Source of the DNA: Kryptolebias marmoratus
Lineage: Eukaryota > Chordata > Actinopteri > Cyprinodontiformes > Rivulidae
Assembly (NCBI RefSeq): GCF_001649575.2
Contig: NC_051434.1
Span: forward strand, 17,054,560-17,118,559
Direction of reading: 5' to 3'
Length of the DNA: 64,000 bases
The position numbers were made by a program, and so were the translations under genes. Position 1 is the stretch's first letter. Each line of letters begins with the position of its first letter. The notes below the pieces were generated by a model. The model did not search any database. It saw only the letters and a program-made list of their open reading frames with translations, and was not told where the DNA came from. Positions 1-23,700 of the stretch are shown piece by piece.

Positions 1-526
1 ATTCTAATTTTCTGAAATGATGAATTTGAGATTTTCATTTGTTGTCATTTGTAATCATCAAAATTAAACGAAATAAACATTTGAAATATATGAGTTTGTA
101 TGTAATGTATGAATATAATATACAAATTTCACTTTTTAAATGGAATTACTGAAATCAATCTACTTTTTCATGATATTCTAATTTTATGACCAGCACCTGT
201 AGAGACAAATGAGACAAGTTTTCCATGTAGGCTACGGCTTTTGGTGACTAAACAGCACTGGTGTCCAGAAAGTATGTAGTCTTATTTTTGTTGTTGCAAA
301 CTTTGCACACATTTTACTGACAAACCGTGGTGCCATTACTGTAAGACCTGCACCTAAAACTGAGCTCAAATGCAGGTTTTAGATTCACACATTTGCTCTA
401 AAACCAAGTAATTCGCCTTCAAAACAAAACAAGCCAACCGTAACCAACTGAAGCTACAGTTTCTGGTGGATGTGAAACACCTGGCTTCAAAATAAAAGAC
501 ACGCAGTGACTGGCAGTTTTAAAATG

Positions 527-532
527 TTTATT
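527..532 (-). terminator. Candidate TENT4A polyadenylation signal (AATAAA)
   Basis: TTTATT on the plus strand reads AATAAA on the minus strand, about 2.3 kb past the TENT4A stop. Chosen as the most distal canonical hexamer I see. Earlier cleavage is possible, and sequence hidden in the gaps could hold another signal. Confidence 0.4.
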
Positions 533-793
533 AAAAAATAAAATAGAAAAAAAATATATATTTACATAAAAATGTCCAAAAACAACAAAAATAAAAGAAG
601 ACAAAAACCAGCTAGGCAGTGGTCCCCTCTGGTCACCGGCGGCCAAGTGTTCGTTCCGAGGGCCACCGTTCACATGAATGAGCCGGGACACGGTCTCAAC
701 AGCCCTCAGCCCAGTTGGGGGTGGGGGTGGGGCTGCGTCTACGAAATCTCAGAGGTCCAAGTAACAGTCCATGCGTCCCCCCCCCCCCCCCCC

Positions 794-1293
794 NNNNNNN
801 NNNNNNNNNNNNNNNNNNNNNNNNNNNNNNNNNNNNNNNNNNNNNNNNNNNNNNNNNNNNNNNNNNNNNNNNNNNNNNNNNNNNNNNNNNNNNNNNNNNN
901 NNNNNNNNNNNNNNNNNNNNNNNNNNNNNNNNNNNNNNNNNNNNNNNNNNNNNNNNNNNNNNNNNNNNNNNNNNNNNNNNNNNNNNNNNNNNNNNNNNNN
1001 NNNNNNNNNNNNNNNNNNNNNNNNNNNNNNNNNNNNNNNNNNNNNNNNNNNNNNNNNNNNNNNNNNNNNNNNNNNNNNNNNNNNNNNNNNNNNNNNNNNN
1101 NNNNNNNNNNNNNNNNNNNNNNNNNNNNNNNNNNNNNNNNNNNNNNNNNNNNNNNNNNNNNNNNNNNNNNNNNNNNNNNNNNNNNNNNNNNNNNNNNNNN
1201 NNNNNNNNNNNNNNNNNNNNNNNNNNNNNNNNNNNNNNNNNNNNNNNNNNNNNNNNNNNNNNNNNNNNNNNNNNNNNNNNNNNNNNNNNNNNN
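794..1293. other. Assembly gap, 500 N
   Basis: Exactly 500 N, bordered by a C-run (779-793) and CA/CCCC-rich sequence, so probably a fixed-size placeholder at a low-complexity tract that stopped the assembly. It lies in the TENT4A 3'UTR. Confidence 0.98.
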
Positions 1294-1416
1294 CACCCCA
1301 CCCCCTCCCCACCAACGTGCGCCACCGGAGTGCAAGTCGCTCTCCGGCTGCGGCGGAGAATAAACGTTTAGGAGTCTGATTTAAAAAAAATACAATAAAC
1401 AAGCTTGATGAGTCCT

Positions 1417-1439
1417 CACACACACACACACACACACAC
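1417..1439. repeat. (CA)n microsatellite
   Basis: Uninterrupted CA dinucleotides inside the TENT4A 3'UTR. Further short CA/GT tracts occur near 1731-1746, 1777-1789 and 2168-2183. Confidence 0.95.
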
Positions 1440-1939
1440 GTTACTACGTAACACACTACACCGCCCCCCCACACACTTTACTGATAGATGTAGAAAACTA
1501 GACTTTGAAAACACATCGAGGCCTTCGTATAAAACACAAAACCAAGGGAAGGTGGGGTGGTTGGCTCGAGTCTTTAGAGTCTGTGATGTCACTCCAGTCC
1601 AACAGGAAGCAGTGTTTGTCAATGAACCACCCCACCCCCACCCCCCACGAACAGGAAGTACATGAGTTGACACGGTAATCCATTTGCATAGTAGTAACAC
1701 CAGCGAGTCGCAGCCTTCCATAGTCCGAGTGTGTGTGTGTGTGTGTTTTATGACACGGTGTGCTCGAGGAAAACAACACACACACACACGCCGAGTAAAC
1801 ACAACGAAAGGCGTTGCAAACAATGAGCGGAAGTACCTGGCAATCGAATACGAGCGCGATTCCTGAGTGGAATCAAAATATAACCCCCCCTTTTTTTCCA
1901 GGGTCCTTGGTTCAGGAAGGACCCCCCCGCCCCACCCAG

Positions 1940-2015
1940 NNNNNNNNNNNNNNNNNNNNNNNNNNNNNNNNNNNNNNNNNNNNNNNNNNNNNNNNNNNNN
2001 NNNNNNNNNNNNNNN
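1940..2015. other. Assembly gap, 76 N
   Basis: Second run of N, bordered by C-rich sequence on both sides, in the TENT4A 3'UTR. The odd size suggests an estimated rather than placeholder length. Confidence 0.98.
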
Positions 2016-2852
2016 ATCCCCACCCCCTCCCTCCCTCTGTCAGTCTAGCGCTGCTCGGGAAGCTGTTCTTTCTACGTTACTTTCAGTGGTGGGGAAAAGA
2101 AAAAAAAAAAACAATCAGCCAGAGGGAAACTTTCAGGCGCCTTCCAGTGCCTAAAAACATGGCAGTAACACACACACACACACAATCTGCAGGCGGGAAT
2201 TCAAAAGCCTACCTGACATTTTTTTTTTACCCATCCTGTTCGCCTTCCTCCTCCGTGTCTTACAATCCATCCTGTTTCCCCAACGCTCGGGAAGAAACAA
2301 GGAGGAGTGTTGCCCTAAAATGGTCCAGCTTTCTTCAATAAATGAAACGAATAAGAGCCGTAAAGAGGAGGTGGAGGTGGGGGGGGGGGTTGAATCAGGG
2401 TCCATTTCAACCTAATGACGCATCACGACACAGACATGCTGCCCAAGGAAACGTCTTGTAAACGGAAAAAAAAATCTAAAACTTTACAAAGACATAAAAA
2501 CAACAGTATAAAAAAATGCCTTTATGTAAACACACACAATGAAAAAAAATTAAAAAAATTAAATAAGCACTTTAATTTCAATAAGAAAAATAACATTATT
2601 GCACAAAATGGAAAAAAAAGGGGCTTGTTCTTAAGTGTGCTGTAAAAAAAAAAAACAACCTAAAAGTAGAAGATGTGTAACACCAAACCACGAGCAGCTT
2701 GGCTGCAGGGGTCAGGACGAGGTCAGTTGAAGGGTCTGAGGAAAACAAATACTGACGGGAACGTAACACCGGGGAGGAGACCAAAAAGGAACGGGACAGC
2801 AGGAGGAAGGGGGGGCAGACGGCCCGGCCTCCCTGCGGGACGCGAGCGGTTT

Positions 2853-15220
<12,368 letters not shown>

Positions 15221-15481
15221 TCAACTTCTCTCTCTGGCAGCCCCCCTCCCCCCCCCAAACAAGTACCTTTATCCTTAGCGAGCCCGTCGTGATTCCGCAC
15301 TGTTCCCTGGACCCGTCGAGGCTCGCTTACGCTGTTCGGGGTTTACGAGAAGAAGCTAAATTAAAAGGAAAAACGACCGAATTCGGACCATTGATTTGCT
15401 GGCCCCTCTACACCGCTAGCTGCAAGAATGCTAGCCGATTCCTACGGGAATTCAATATGGCGTATATCCCTTCAAATCCGA

Positions 15482-15492
15482 GCGCATGCGCA
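15482..15492. promoter_or_regulatory. NRF-1-like palindrome in TENT4A promoter
   Basis: GCGCATGCGCA lies about 265 bp upstream of the TENT4A ATG, next to the CpG-rich first exon. It closely fits the NRF-1 consensus typical of housekeeping CpG-island promoters. I see no TATA box. Function is inferred from the motif only. Confidence 0.5.
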
Positions 15493-15894
15493 GTATCGCT
15501 TTTCTTTTTTTCTTTTTTTTTGTAAGGATGACTGCGACCCCCATCCATCCACCCACTCGGTTTTTTTTTCACTCCACGGCCGGGGCGGACTGTTAAATCC
15601 CACAAAAAATATTAACACTTGGATTTTTATTTGACAAATTGATAATTAAACTGCGAGTTCAAGCATTAACTGTGACTACAGAAGAAGGGCGCTTTTTCCG
15701 AGGTAGAAACTGGAAAAAACGGGACATTAAACGCCGCATTTCAGCTCGGTTCAAAGGGGATCCCCCCCCGTCACACACCGTCATCTCTCAACTGTAGGCG
15801 TCCTATCAGCAGATAGATGATTTATTCACACATATAAAATCTATGTCACTCGGTCTCACTCGTGGAATGTGTCCTTCCATGCTTATCGCCCGCC

Positions 15895-16440
15895 GCCGAA
15901 AGGTTGACGGCGGAGGACGGTGTTTTTGCCCGCGTCTGCGTCTGTTGCCAAAATAACTCACGAACCACAGCGCGGATTTTAATGAAACTTTCGGGAATTA
16001 CCAACTAAATGCACCTCTACAACTGATTACCTTTTGGAGTCGACACAATTCAAGATGGCCGCCACAGCCAACTGATCCGGGGAGGCACGAAAATGCCTGT
16101 AACTCAGCCAATTTTACAGATATTGAGCTAAAATTTGTTGTGGTAGTAGCTGAGCATTATACCCAACATATACTTTGAGCACTACACATATTTTTTGCTT
16201 AAACCATTGCCATTAACTAATAGGCAACTCTGTCTGTTAGCAAAATAGCTCATAAACTCTAGGCAGATTTTAGTGAAACTCTTATAAAGTAATTGTTGGC
16301 TGTACATCTAAGAGTCATGACATTTGGAGTAAACCTAAATCAAGATGGCCACCACAGCTAATCATCAGTCAACATAAAAATGGCTAAAAATTGGTGTGGT
16401 AGTCACTGAGAGTCATCCTAAGCACATTCCTAAAATAAGA
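15895..16440. repeat. Two adjacent copies of an AAGATGGCC-containing dispersed repeat
   Basis: Copy 1 (about 15895-16215) and copy 2 (about 16225-16440) share the order CTGT-AGCAAAATA-CTCA, ATTTTAGTGAAACT, TTGGAGT and TCAAGATGGCC-CCACAGC. A diverged part recurs at 18185-18320 and a reversed copy at 59195-59375. No ORF or clear termini, so probably an old non-autonomous element. Intergenic, upstream of TENT4A. Confidence 0.7.
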
Positions 16441-16639
16441 TGTCCTATATGTACGATATGTAACTAAACACTAATTATCCAACTCTTAACAGTACCCCAA
16501 AAAAAATAAAAAATTAAAAGTGACAATAAAAAGTTGCAGAAGAAGATCAAGTTTAAAAAAAACAATAAAAACACAAAACGGTACAACGTTCAGCAACCGG
16601 CTGAAAGTGAAATAAAGGCTTCAATGTCTTTTCCAAGAT

Positions 16640-17000
16640 GGCCGGAGCGAGAACAGGCTGTGGGCAGGGTGGCGAGGATTAGGGATTGACCCCACCACGG
16701 TCACGGCATCTGCCATTTTGATGATTTGGTTGGTGTTAGAGCCTAAACAGTAGGGACTCAGGACACAGCCTTGAGGTGCCCCAGTGCTCGGTGTTCTAGT
16801 TTTCGGACTGCGGCTGTCCACCCCGACTGTCCGCCGCCTCTGTGACAGGAAGTTAACGAACCAGCTGCGCGTGCCTGAGCCCGTACTCCGGCAGCCAAAG
16901 CTCGTAAAGCGAGCCGCCGTGGGAACGATGGCGTCAAACGCCGAGCTAAAGTCGACAGAGGGAGGCCGGCGGCGTCTTCGGTGTACCGGTCGGCTTCCTC
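16640..17000 (-). pseudogene. Decayed LINE reverse transcriptase fragment
   Basis: The minus strand reads STGAPQGCVLSPYCL and then NQIIKMADAVTVVG. These are the reverse-transcriptase motif with PQG and a damaged version of the catalytic motif (MADAVTVV in place of FADDTTVV). Upstream a DAIVP segment is visible with frame changes. Non-functional relic; clade uncertain (CR1/L2-like). Confidence 0.6.
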
Positions 17001-17149
17001 TGCAAACCGGAGAGGCTCTGAATCTGGAGGGAGGTGATCCTTGGCATGGAGAACAAGCCGCTCGGAACGTTTCGTCCTTTGCGAGATCTCACGATACCCC
17101 ACGCCATTGTGCATTTACAAAGTTGGACTAAATCAGCTATAACTTCATG

Positions 17150-18180
17150 CTGGAGATATGCAATCCTCCGAGGAATGCTGGGCCTTGAATTACGATTCTT
17201 TGTGTGCAATTCAGTTTATATATAAGTATTGGCTCTAGAAATGCTCCTTACACTTCAATGAACTGCAAAAAACTGACTGTAAGATGGTTCTTTTTTTTTT
17301 AACCACCTCTGTCTAAAAGCGGCTCTGTGTTTTCCAGTTTATTATTGCAGTCATTTTCGAGCAGCCATATGCAGCAGGTGGCATCCGTCATTCCAGAGTC
17401 TGCGTGTAAAGCTGTAGACGGAGCGGGAGCGGCGGCGGCGGCAGCGGCCTGGATGAGGCAGGAACTGGGCTCAACGTGCATATTAAAAAAAGAGGGAGAG
17501 CTGAGGGAGTGGATCCCTCGCACAAACGCCCACCCCCCCTCCGTCGTACAGTACGCTCACGTGCAGCACGTGAGCGTGCCAAGGAACCCCCACCCCACCC
17601 CTCCCCCTCAAGCAAACAGCCTGTCAGCTGGGATAAAACCCAGCCGCTTACTCACACTGTACAAACCGAAGCCCTCGTTGGTGAACGTTGGACGGGAGCT
17701 CAACGGCACGCTCGCAGGCACAACGGGAACAGCAGATATCGTGAAGGAAGCAGCAGCTGTCTGAGGCTGCGTGTGGCTCGAATAGCAATGAGGCCGCAGC
17801 ACGATCCACATATTCAAACTACATCGGACGGAAAAAAAACAAACCAAACCTATAGCTTCACTGGATTTGCGACACATAAATAGTGTCGCTTCAGGTACGA
17901 AGTTAGGCACACCGTCGGCAGGATGTTGTTAGAATGGGTTCGGTTTTGTCGTACATGTGTATAACTTTACCTTTGTGATGTTAGCACGCACCGCCACAGG
18001 CCATTACGCTGTACAACAAATCAGTCGCCTCCGTTTTGTGCACGTTTAAAGCCAGAGTTTTTTTTTATACCGTGTTTTGCACAGTCTGATTTTTATTTCA
18101 CATCATTTTAATCTTTTTTTGTAGCCATCTGTCATTTTTCTTTCAAACTGTGTTGTATTTTTTGTCTGCTGCTGCCACAA
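17150..18180. other. Intergenic stretch, nothing firm
   Basis: Contains a GGCGGCGGCGGCAG-like Ala-coding triplet run (near 17430-17450) and the palindrome GCTCACGTGCAGCACGTGAGC (17554-17574), but no ORF with recognisable homology on either strand. Confidence 0.5.
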
Positions 18181-18184
18181 TTAT

Positions 18185-18320
18185 ATATAAAATGGCCATA
18201 AAATGCGCAGAAATGGCCATCATTGAGCTGAAATTCCGCGTGGTAGTAGCGCAGAGACACTACTCGAAGGTTTGACCAAAAAAAAACTGTCTATTCTCAA
18301 CATAAAAATGATCGAAACCT
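18185..18320. repeat. Diverged copy of the AAGATGGCC repeat
   Basis: Contains AAATGGCCAT twice and ATTGAGCTGAAATT then GTGGTAGTAGC, matching the middle part of the repeat at 15895-16215. Confidence 0.5.
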
Positions 18321-19089
18321 AAAACTCTGGCATGAGAAGTAGGCGGTAGGCGACGTGCATCCCTACAAAGAGCTTTAATCTCTAACAGGACTTCTCCTCT
18401 TGTAAAGTATTTGCTGCGATGCTTAGCATTATAAGAACAAGAAAAGAAAAAAAAAGAAGAGAGAGAACCCGCTGCCGTGTGCCAGAAGATGAAGGGTACT
18501 GTAGCCGAGTGTCGGTCTCAGTAGATGCTGGCGGCTGTAATAAAGCGATGCAATTACAAGCAGCGTGGATAAAGAGGATAGACAGGGGTGATGGCCGAGG
18601 AGAGAAGAAGAGAGGCAGCAGGGGTTTGGAACATGAAGGATGTTCACTTCTCGTCATGCTCACATACAGCTCCTCTGTTTATTGATGACGCCGTATGGGG
18701 AAAAAACAAAACAAAAACAACTCCACAGATTCATTTTAACACTGGTGTCAGAAAATGACCTCCAACTGGAAAAGAGAGAAATGAGGAAACCGGCACACAC
18801 CTAACCCCCGTCTATATGACAACAGATACTTTAAACAAACAAAAAAACTTTTATTTACTCAGTTTACAAAAAACCCTTTACTCGATTCTAGCAGCTGAAA
18901 TACCCATGCTGCGCCACTAGGTGGCAAGGCTAGCACACGAACAACGTGTCGAAATCTTTGATCGTTAATAAACTCTAGACGGGAATCCAGAAGTTGAAGC
19001 CAGAGCGGGACAGGTGTTTCCCGAAGGCTCGTCCCATTTAAAAACAAAACAAAAAAACCCAAATGTTTAGTTGTCATTAATTATTCCAC

Positions 19090-19200
19090 GCTTTAAAAGA
19101 AAGATCACGTGACACCATGATTGTGCGGCGGGACTTAAAGCCCCACAGCTCAGGTGCACAAACTCTGTGTCCAAAAATACAACATGGCAGCTGCCAGGGG
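19090..19200. repeat. Short dispersed repeat shared with 38365-38470
   Basis: GTGACACCATGATTGTG, a TTAAAGCC stretch, and later AACATGGCAGCT occur in the same order at 38365-38470 in NSUN2 intron 2. Class unknown. Confidence 0.6.
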
Positions 19201-19263
19201 GCGTTGCTAGGCATGAAGCCATACTGGTCACTTCAAAATACACCTCGAGTCCCAGAGGTGCTT

Positions 19264-19907
19264 TAGACCGGTCCCAATACTTGCACTACACCCTACGCCC
19301 CTCAGAAGTGTGTACTCAGTCGAAGTGCACAGAAGGGTTGGTGTGCAGCAGGTTACAAGCATGCAGACGTTGGAGAATCGGGACAGTACAGATTACGTCA
19401 TCGACTTGCACCTCTGGGGCGTAACTGCGACATCCAACATGGCGGACCGCTCCCTGTTTTGGTATTTTAAGAAGGTGCCAGTACGATTTTAAAAGTACAG
19501 TTTAGGTATTTTTGCTTTCCAAAGTCATTGCAGGAGATATTTGGCTGTTCAGATGTGTTTTGTTCTGACTTGTTGAACGCGGAGCAAAGTTTGATCGTAT
19601 TCACACCTGTACAGCAGAGTGAAACAAGAATTATTTTGTTGTGACAGACGCAGCTTGCTCTGTCACCACTGCCATATTTCCGTCCTTTTAAGTCAAAACG
19701 TGACATTCAGCCAATGAATTGTGGGTAAATACTTCACCAAAGTCCGCCTGGATGCAGGCTTAGTCGAAGGGCGGATGTAGTACACAAAGGGGGCGGGGCT
19801 AAAGAGCACTCCGGAGAATTGGGACACACTACGCGCTTAAACCCTTCAACGTGAACGCACAGTTGAAGGACACGAGGGTGGAAGTGCGAGTATTGGGACC
19901 GGGTCTA
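19264..19907. mobile_element. Non-autonomous DNA transposon, TAGACC-GGTCTA termini
   Basis: Left end TAGACCGGTCCCAATACTTG and right end GAGTATTGGGACCGGGTCTA are inverted copies. Both sides are flanked by CTT, suggesting a 3-bp duplication. The element is 644 bp and has no transposase. It lies between TENT4A and the 3' end of SRD5A1. The superfamily is uncertain. Confidence 0.75.
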
Positions 19908-20159
19908 CTTACCCTGTAGTTAGCCTGTAAACCCCCTTTATGGAGTTTAACTGAGCCGTGTAAACTCTTCACATATATGAACATGTTTTTTTTTTTTGCT
20001 CATATATTGCGAAAGATTAATGAACTAAATTTCTCCTAAATCTAAAACAACTGGAAAAACCATTAAAATAAGGCAGAAAACATCAGAACCCCCCCCCCCC
20101 CGTCAGATCAATACTGACGTCCGTTAGATTTGTTCTGTTCCGTTTTTTTCCCCAGTTAC

Positions 20160-20182
20160 CACACACACACACACACACACAA
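20160..20182. repeat. (AC)n microsatellite
   Basis: Pure CA dinucleotides. Nearby at 20317-20340 is a short GACAGG tandem (about 4 units). Confidence 0.9.
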
Positions 20183-20438
20183 TCCATTCAGTGTTCGTAG
20201 CGATGCAGCTGATGTGTAATCCAAGTTTCTCTGTACCTCTCTTATCTCCTCACTTTCAGGGAGGAGGGAGTTATCGAGAGCCACCGACTATACAACTGTC
20301 CCCTTTTAGTGCTGGGGACAGGGACAGGGACAGGGACGGGGACTGCTACGATCAGTGGCATCTCCAAAAAGGTGGCGAGGACAGCAGAAACATCCCTCCA
20401 AATGCTGCCGGGAGAACGAGCTGAAAGTCTCTCGTTTC

Positions 20439-20444
20439 TTTAAT
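20439..20444 (-). terminator. Possible SRD5A1 polyadenylation signal (ATTAAA)
   Basis: TTTAAT on the plus strand reads ATTAAA on the minus strand, about 320 bp past the SRD5A1 stop. No AATAAA is visible closer by. Weak call. Confidence 0.3.
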
Positions 20445-20762
20445 CCAACCAGATGCTGCAGAGACGGCAACAGGTGACTCCTGAAGATCAGTCAAAACTG
20501 TAAAAAAAAAAAAAAAAAAAAGGCACGCTTTGCATTTCCACGCTTGTCTTCCGTCTGTGAGAGTATGCAGATGAGAGGGGAGCCTGGAGCTTTTCTCATT
20601 AGTGGCGCTGTTAGAAATCCAGTGTCGTACTGTTGGTATACTTATGGTTTCCTCTGCAGCGTTGCTTAAAGTTAGTCAGAGGTAGAAAAACTAAAGTGCT
20701 GCGAGCCAATATGCATGCTTTTTTTTTTTTTTTTAAAGTTTCCAGCTCCTTTCTGGTGGTTT

Positions 20763-23700
20763 CTAGAAGACAAAAGGGATCAGTGCCTTCCTGCTTTTAG
20801 GATAGTCTTCGAACTTTGTCAGGTACCACCTGCAGGGCGACAAAAGAGGAGGTTTTCTTACATATTTCAAATACAGAGTGTGCGTTTGTTCGTTTGTTCC
20901 CCCTACCTGTGGTGGGCCGCGGCCCTGCTGCAGAGGACCACCGCGGTGAAGAGGGCGAACGCCAGGCTGTGGACGGACTGGCCCGCCAGCGCGAAGCCCG
21001 CCCACTCCGTTATCTCCCCCAGGAAGTTGGCCCCGGAGACGTATTCAAACATCCCACCTACGACGCAAAAGGACGGGGAGGTCAGGACGAGGTCTGCTTA
21101 GCCTTCGGTGGGAAACCGAACGAGTCACTTCGCAACAAACAAACAATCGTTTGTGTGGAAATGACAGATTCTTGGCTGACCCGGAAGCTGTCTCAAAGCA
21201 ACGGAGCTCAGTTTCAAAGCACTCGCTGAAAAAAAAAAAATCGATTCCAAGTTGTGAATGTTTAAAGACCTTTCCATCCTCCATGAGAAGTCACGAAGTC
21301 GGCTGCGAGACGAAAATCGCGTCATTTTGTTCTCGTAGCGGCTTTGTGACACAAAGCCCGGGCTGAACTGTTTCTCACAGGGGGTTTGCTCCAAGTGTTG
21401 TGTGATTACTCTGTTAGATATGGCCTAAAAAAAAAAAAAGAAAAAAAAAGAGGTAAGTAGTATAAAAAAGGCACAGAGGAAGGTTCTCCATCCTCTGGGA
21501 TAAAAGGACCGGAAGCGAGCAGAGTTTCCGGAGTGAAGGAGAACTTACCCTTTAGCCTTTTAAAAGGATGATGCTAGAAAACAACTAGAGTTTAACTATT
21601 TATTCTTAATCAGGCAGAAAATTATTACAAGGCCAGCGCTGGGACGATTGGGACGTGTCAGGCAGAGCCAAGGGCCTAATCGTGATATCATTAATCTTAC
21701 TATGTGGCGCCGACAAACCGCTCGTGATACGGCAGGCCTTGACACAGCCGATAAAGGCGGCTGAGCAACAAGTTTTCCTCTCTGCCTTTATAATGCTTAC
21801 CTCTTTTATTAGGACATATCTAACAGGTCAGAAGTTGTTTATGCTTAAAAGCCGGTGAGCTTTAATGGAGTCATTTTGCTTCTGCTGAGAAGCAGCTGGA
21901 GGCTGTAAGAAAATACAGCCGTCTTTACGACTGTTCCTGCAAAACTTAGAAACCTACGCGATTAAAAAGACTCATTATTGTTCACTTTAATATTTGCAAA
22001 TGTCAAACGGCGTGTACTGTCTAATTATTAATGTCTGGTCGGTACAAGGACAGGAGAGCTAAGAGGCCGGCGGGAAGAAACCCGTTTTAACGCTGCAGGA
22101 GGAGGGAGGAGCTTCCTGGGAGTTCTGATCAGAGTGTCTCGTGGACGCTGAAAGGTGTGTAGGGAAAACGGACGGCTCGCAACCACATGACCGCCAACCG
22201 TCGTCTTGCCGGAGCCTTTAAGTTGACTCGATGAGCTCCTTTTGTAAAGATGTTTCCAAAACTAAACCCTTTCTCCAAACGAGATGTTCCGAGAACCATC
22301 TGCAGGTGAAATACTGACTGTTCATACACAGAACCCCACTTCGAAACGACCCCAACTACCCTTTTAAAGAGATATCAAATCAGTCTGATCTCACTGCTTT
22401 AATAAACGAGTGAACACTAACTGTAACGTATAAAAAAAAAAAGGTGCCAAACAGTTGAAATTGTTTCAAAATTTTTTTTTTTGCAAATACCCTAATTAGG
22501 GATGTGAAGATGAACTGATTTGTACCGATTCACCTACACACACACACACACAGAGATGATGTGACTGGATCAGTGGAGCAGCTGTGAATGGGTTCAGTTT
22601 GTGATTCAAGTATCTTCTATGTGTGTTTTTGCAAATTTTAACACAATCCTCTTGGTTTTACACTTTACCAGGGTGTGTGCATTTCAGTAAATCATCTAAA
22701 GATTGTGTTCATTTAATCTGTTGCTTAAAAAAAAAAACCCAACAACTCAGCTTTGATCCTTCCTTGGCCAGTCTCGTTTACTTTTTGCAAGAATTTCCAC
22801 GTGCAAAGATTTACTCATCCGCAGTCAGTTCGACTCCCACAACTGCATAAAAATCTGAAATAAACTGAATAGAAATCAATGAATAAAACCCCTCCCACCT
22901 CTTGGAATCTTGTACCCGGTCTCGCCAGGCTTCCTCAGGTTCCTCAGGATGTGGTCCGAGTGCAGATTCATCAGCCAGCCGGTCAACCACAGGGCAGAAC
23001 CTGGACACAGAGCCAGAGCTCCTTTAGCAGATTTCACACAAAAGACTAAACAAAACATCAAGACTACCATTTTTTTTTCTTTTTTTTTGCCTTGCTCTGG
23101 TGCTTTCCACCGCTGAACCGTGTCAGAATAAAGTGACAGAAAGTCCTGCCTTTTAAAATCAGAGCCTTCGAGTCATCGGCAAACAAGTCAGCGGGTTGAG
23201 AAAACTAATGAGTCTATATTAGACAGCCACACAGAGTTCACACAGGAGGAGAGGGACTCGGCTGGGGGGGTGGGGGGACAGTTCATGTCAGTCCCGCTGC
23301 GTTTCAAACCTCTGGTCCTCATCGGACTCAGGCGAGTCAGACACTCCTTAACCTCACACCTGTATTGGACCTGCTAGCCAAGGATACCCCCGAGGGAACA
23401 CGTCAACAAACCCCGGAAGTTAAAATAGAGACTGTGTGACGTAAAGATTAAACACGATGACAATAAAAGGAACTACAGAGGCTCCAAAATCAGCTATGGT
23501 GAACTACACGCTCGTGTTAGCGACTAGACTGCGTCCATCTCTGTGAAGAGGAGAAAAACAAGAAAAAACAAAGTGGGACACGGGGTAAAAGCCACTGTAG
23601 ACGTGGAAACATTTAGTCTCTACACCACTCCAGATAATTTTGAGGCAGATATTAACTTCCTCCGTTTATCTTTTTGTCTGTTTTCTCGTTCAGACAAAAA

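Larger units (their letters stand above)
510..2852 (-). other. tent4a: TENT4A 3' untranslated region with two assembly gaps
   Basis: About 2.3 kb follow the TAG stop on the minus strand. No coding exon is visible here. The stretch contains C-rich and GT/CA-rich simple sequence, two runs of N and many A-runs. A canonical AATAAA (minus strand) at 527-532 is the best visible end. Apparent ORFs across 570-1470 run through N and are artefacts. Confidence 0.6.

Noticed and set aside
572..1474. Several ORFs of about 200-260 codons on both strands
   Set aside because: They run through 500 N, which translate as unknown residues; no real coding signal.
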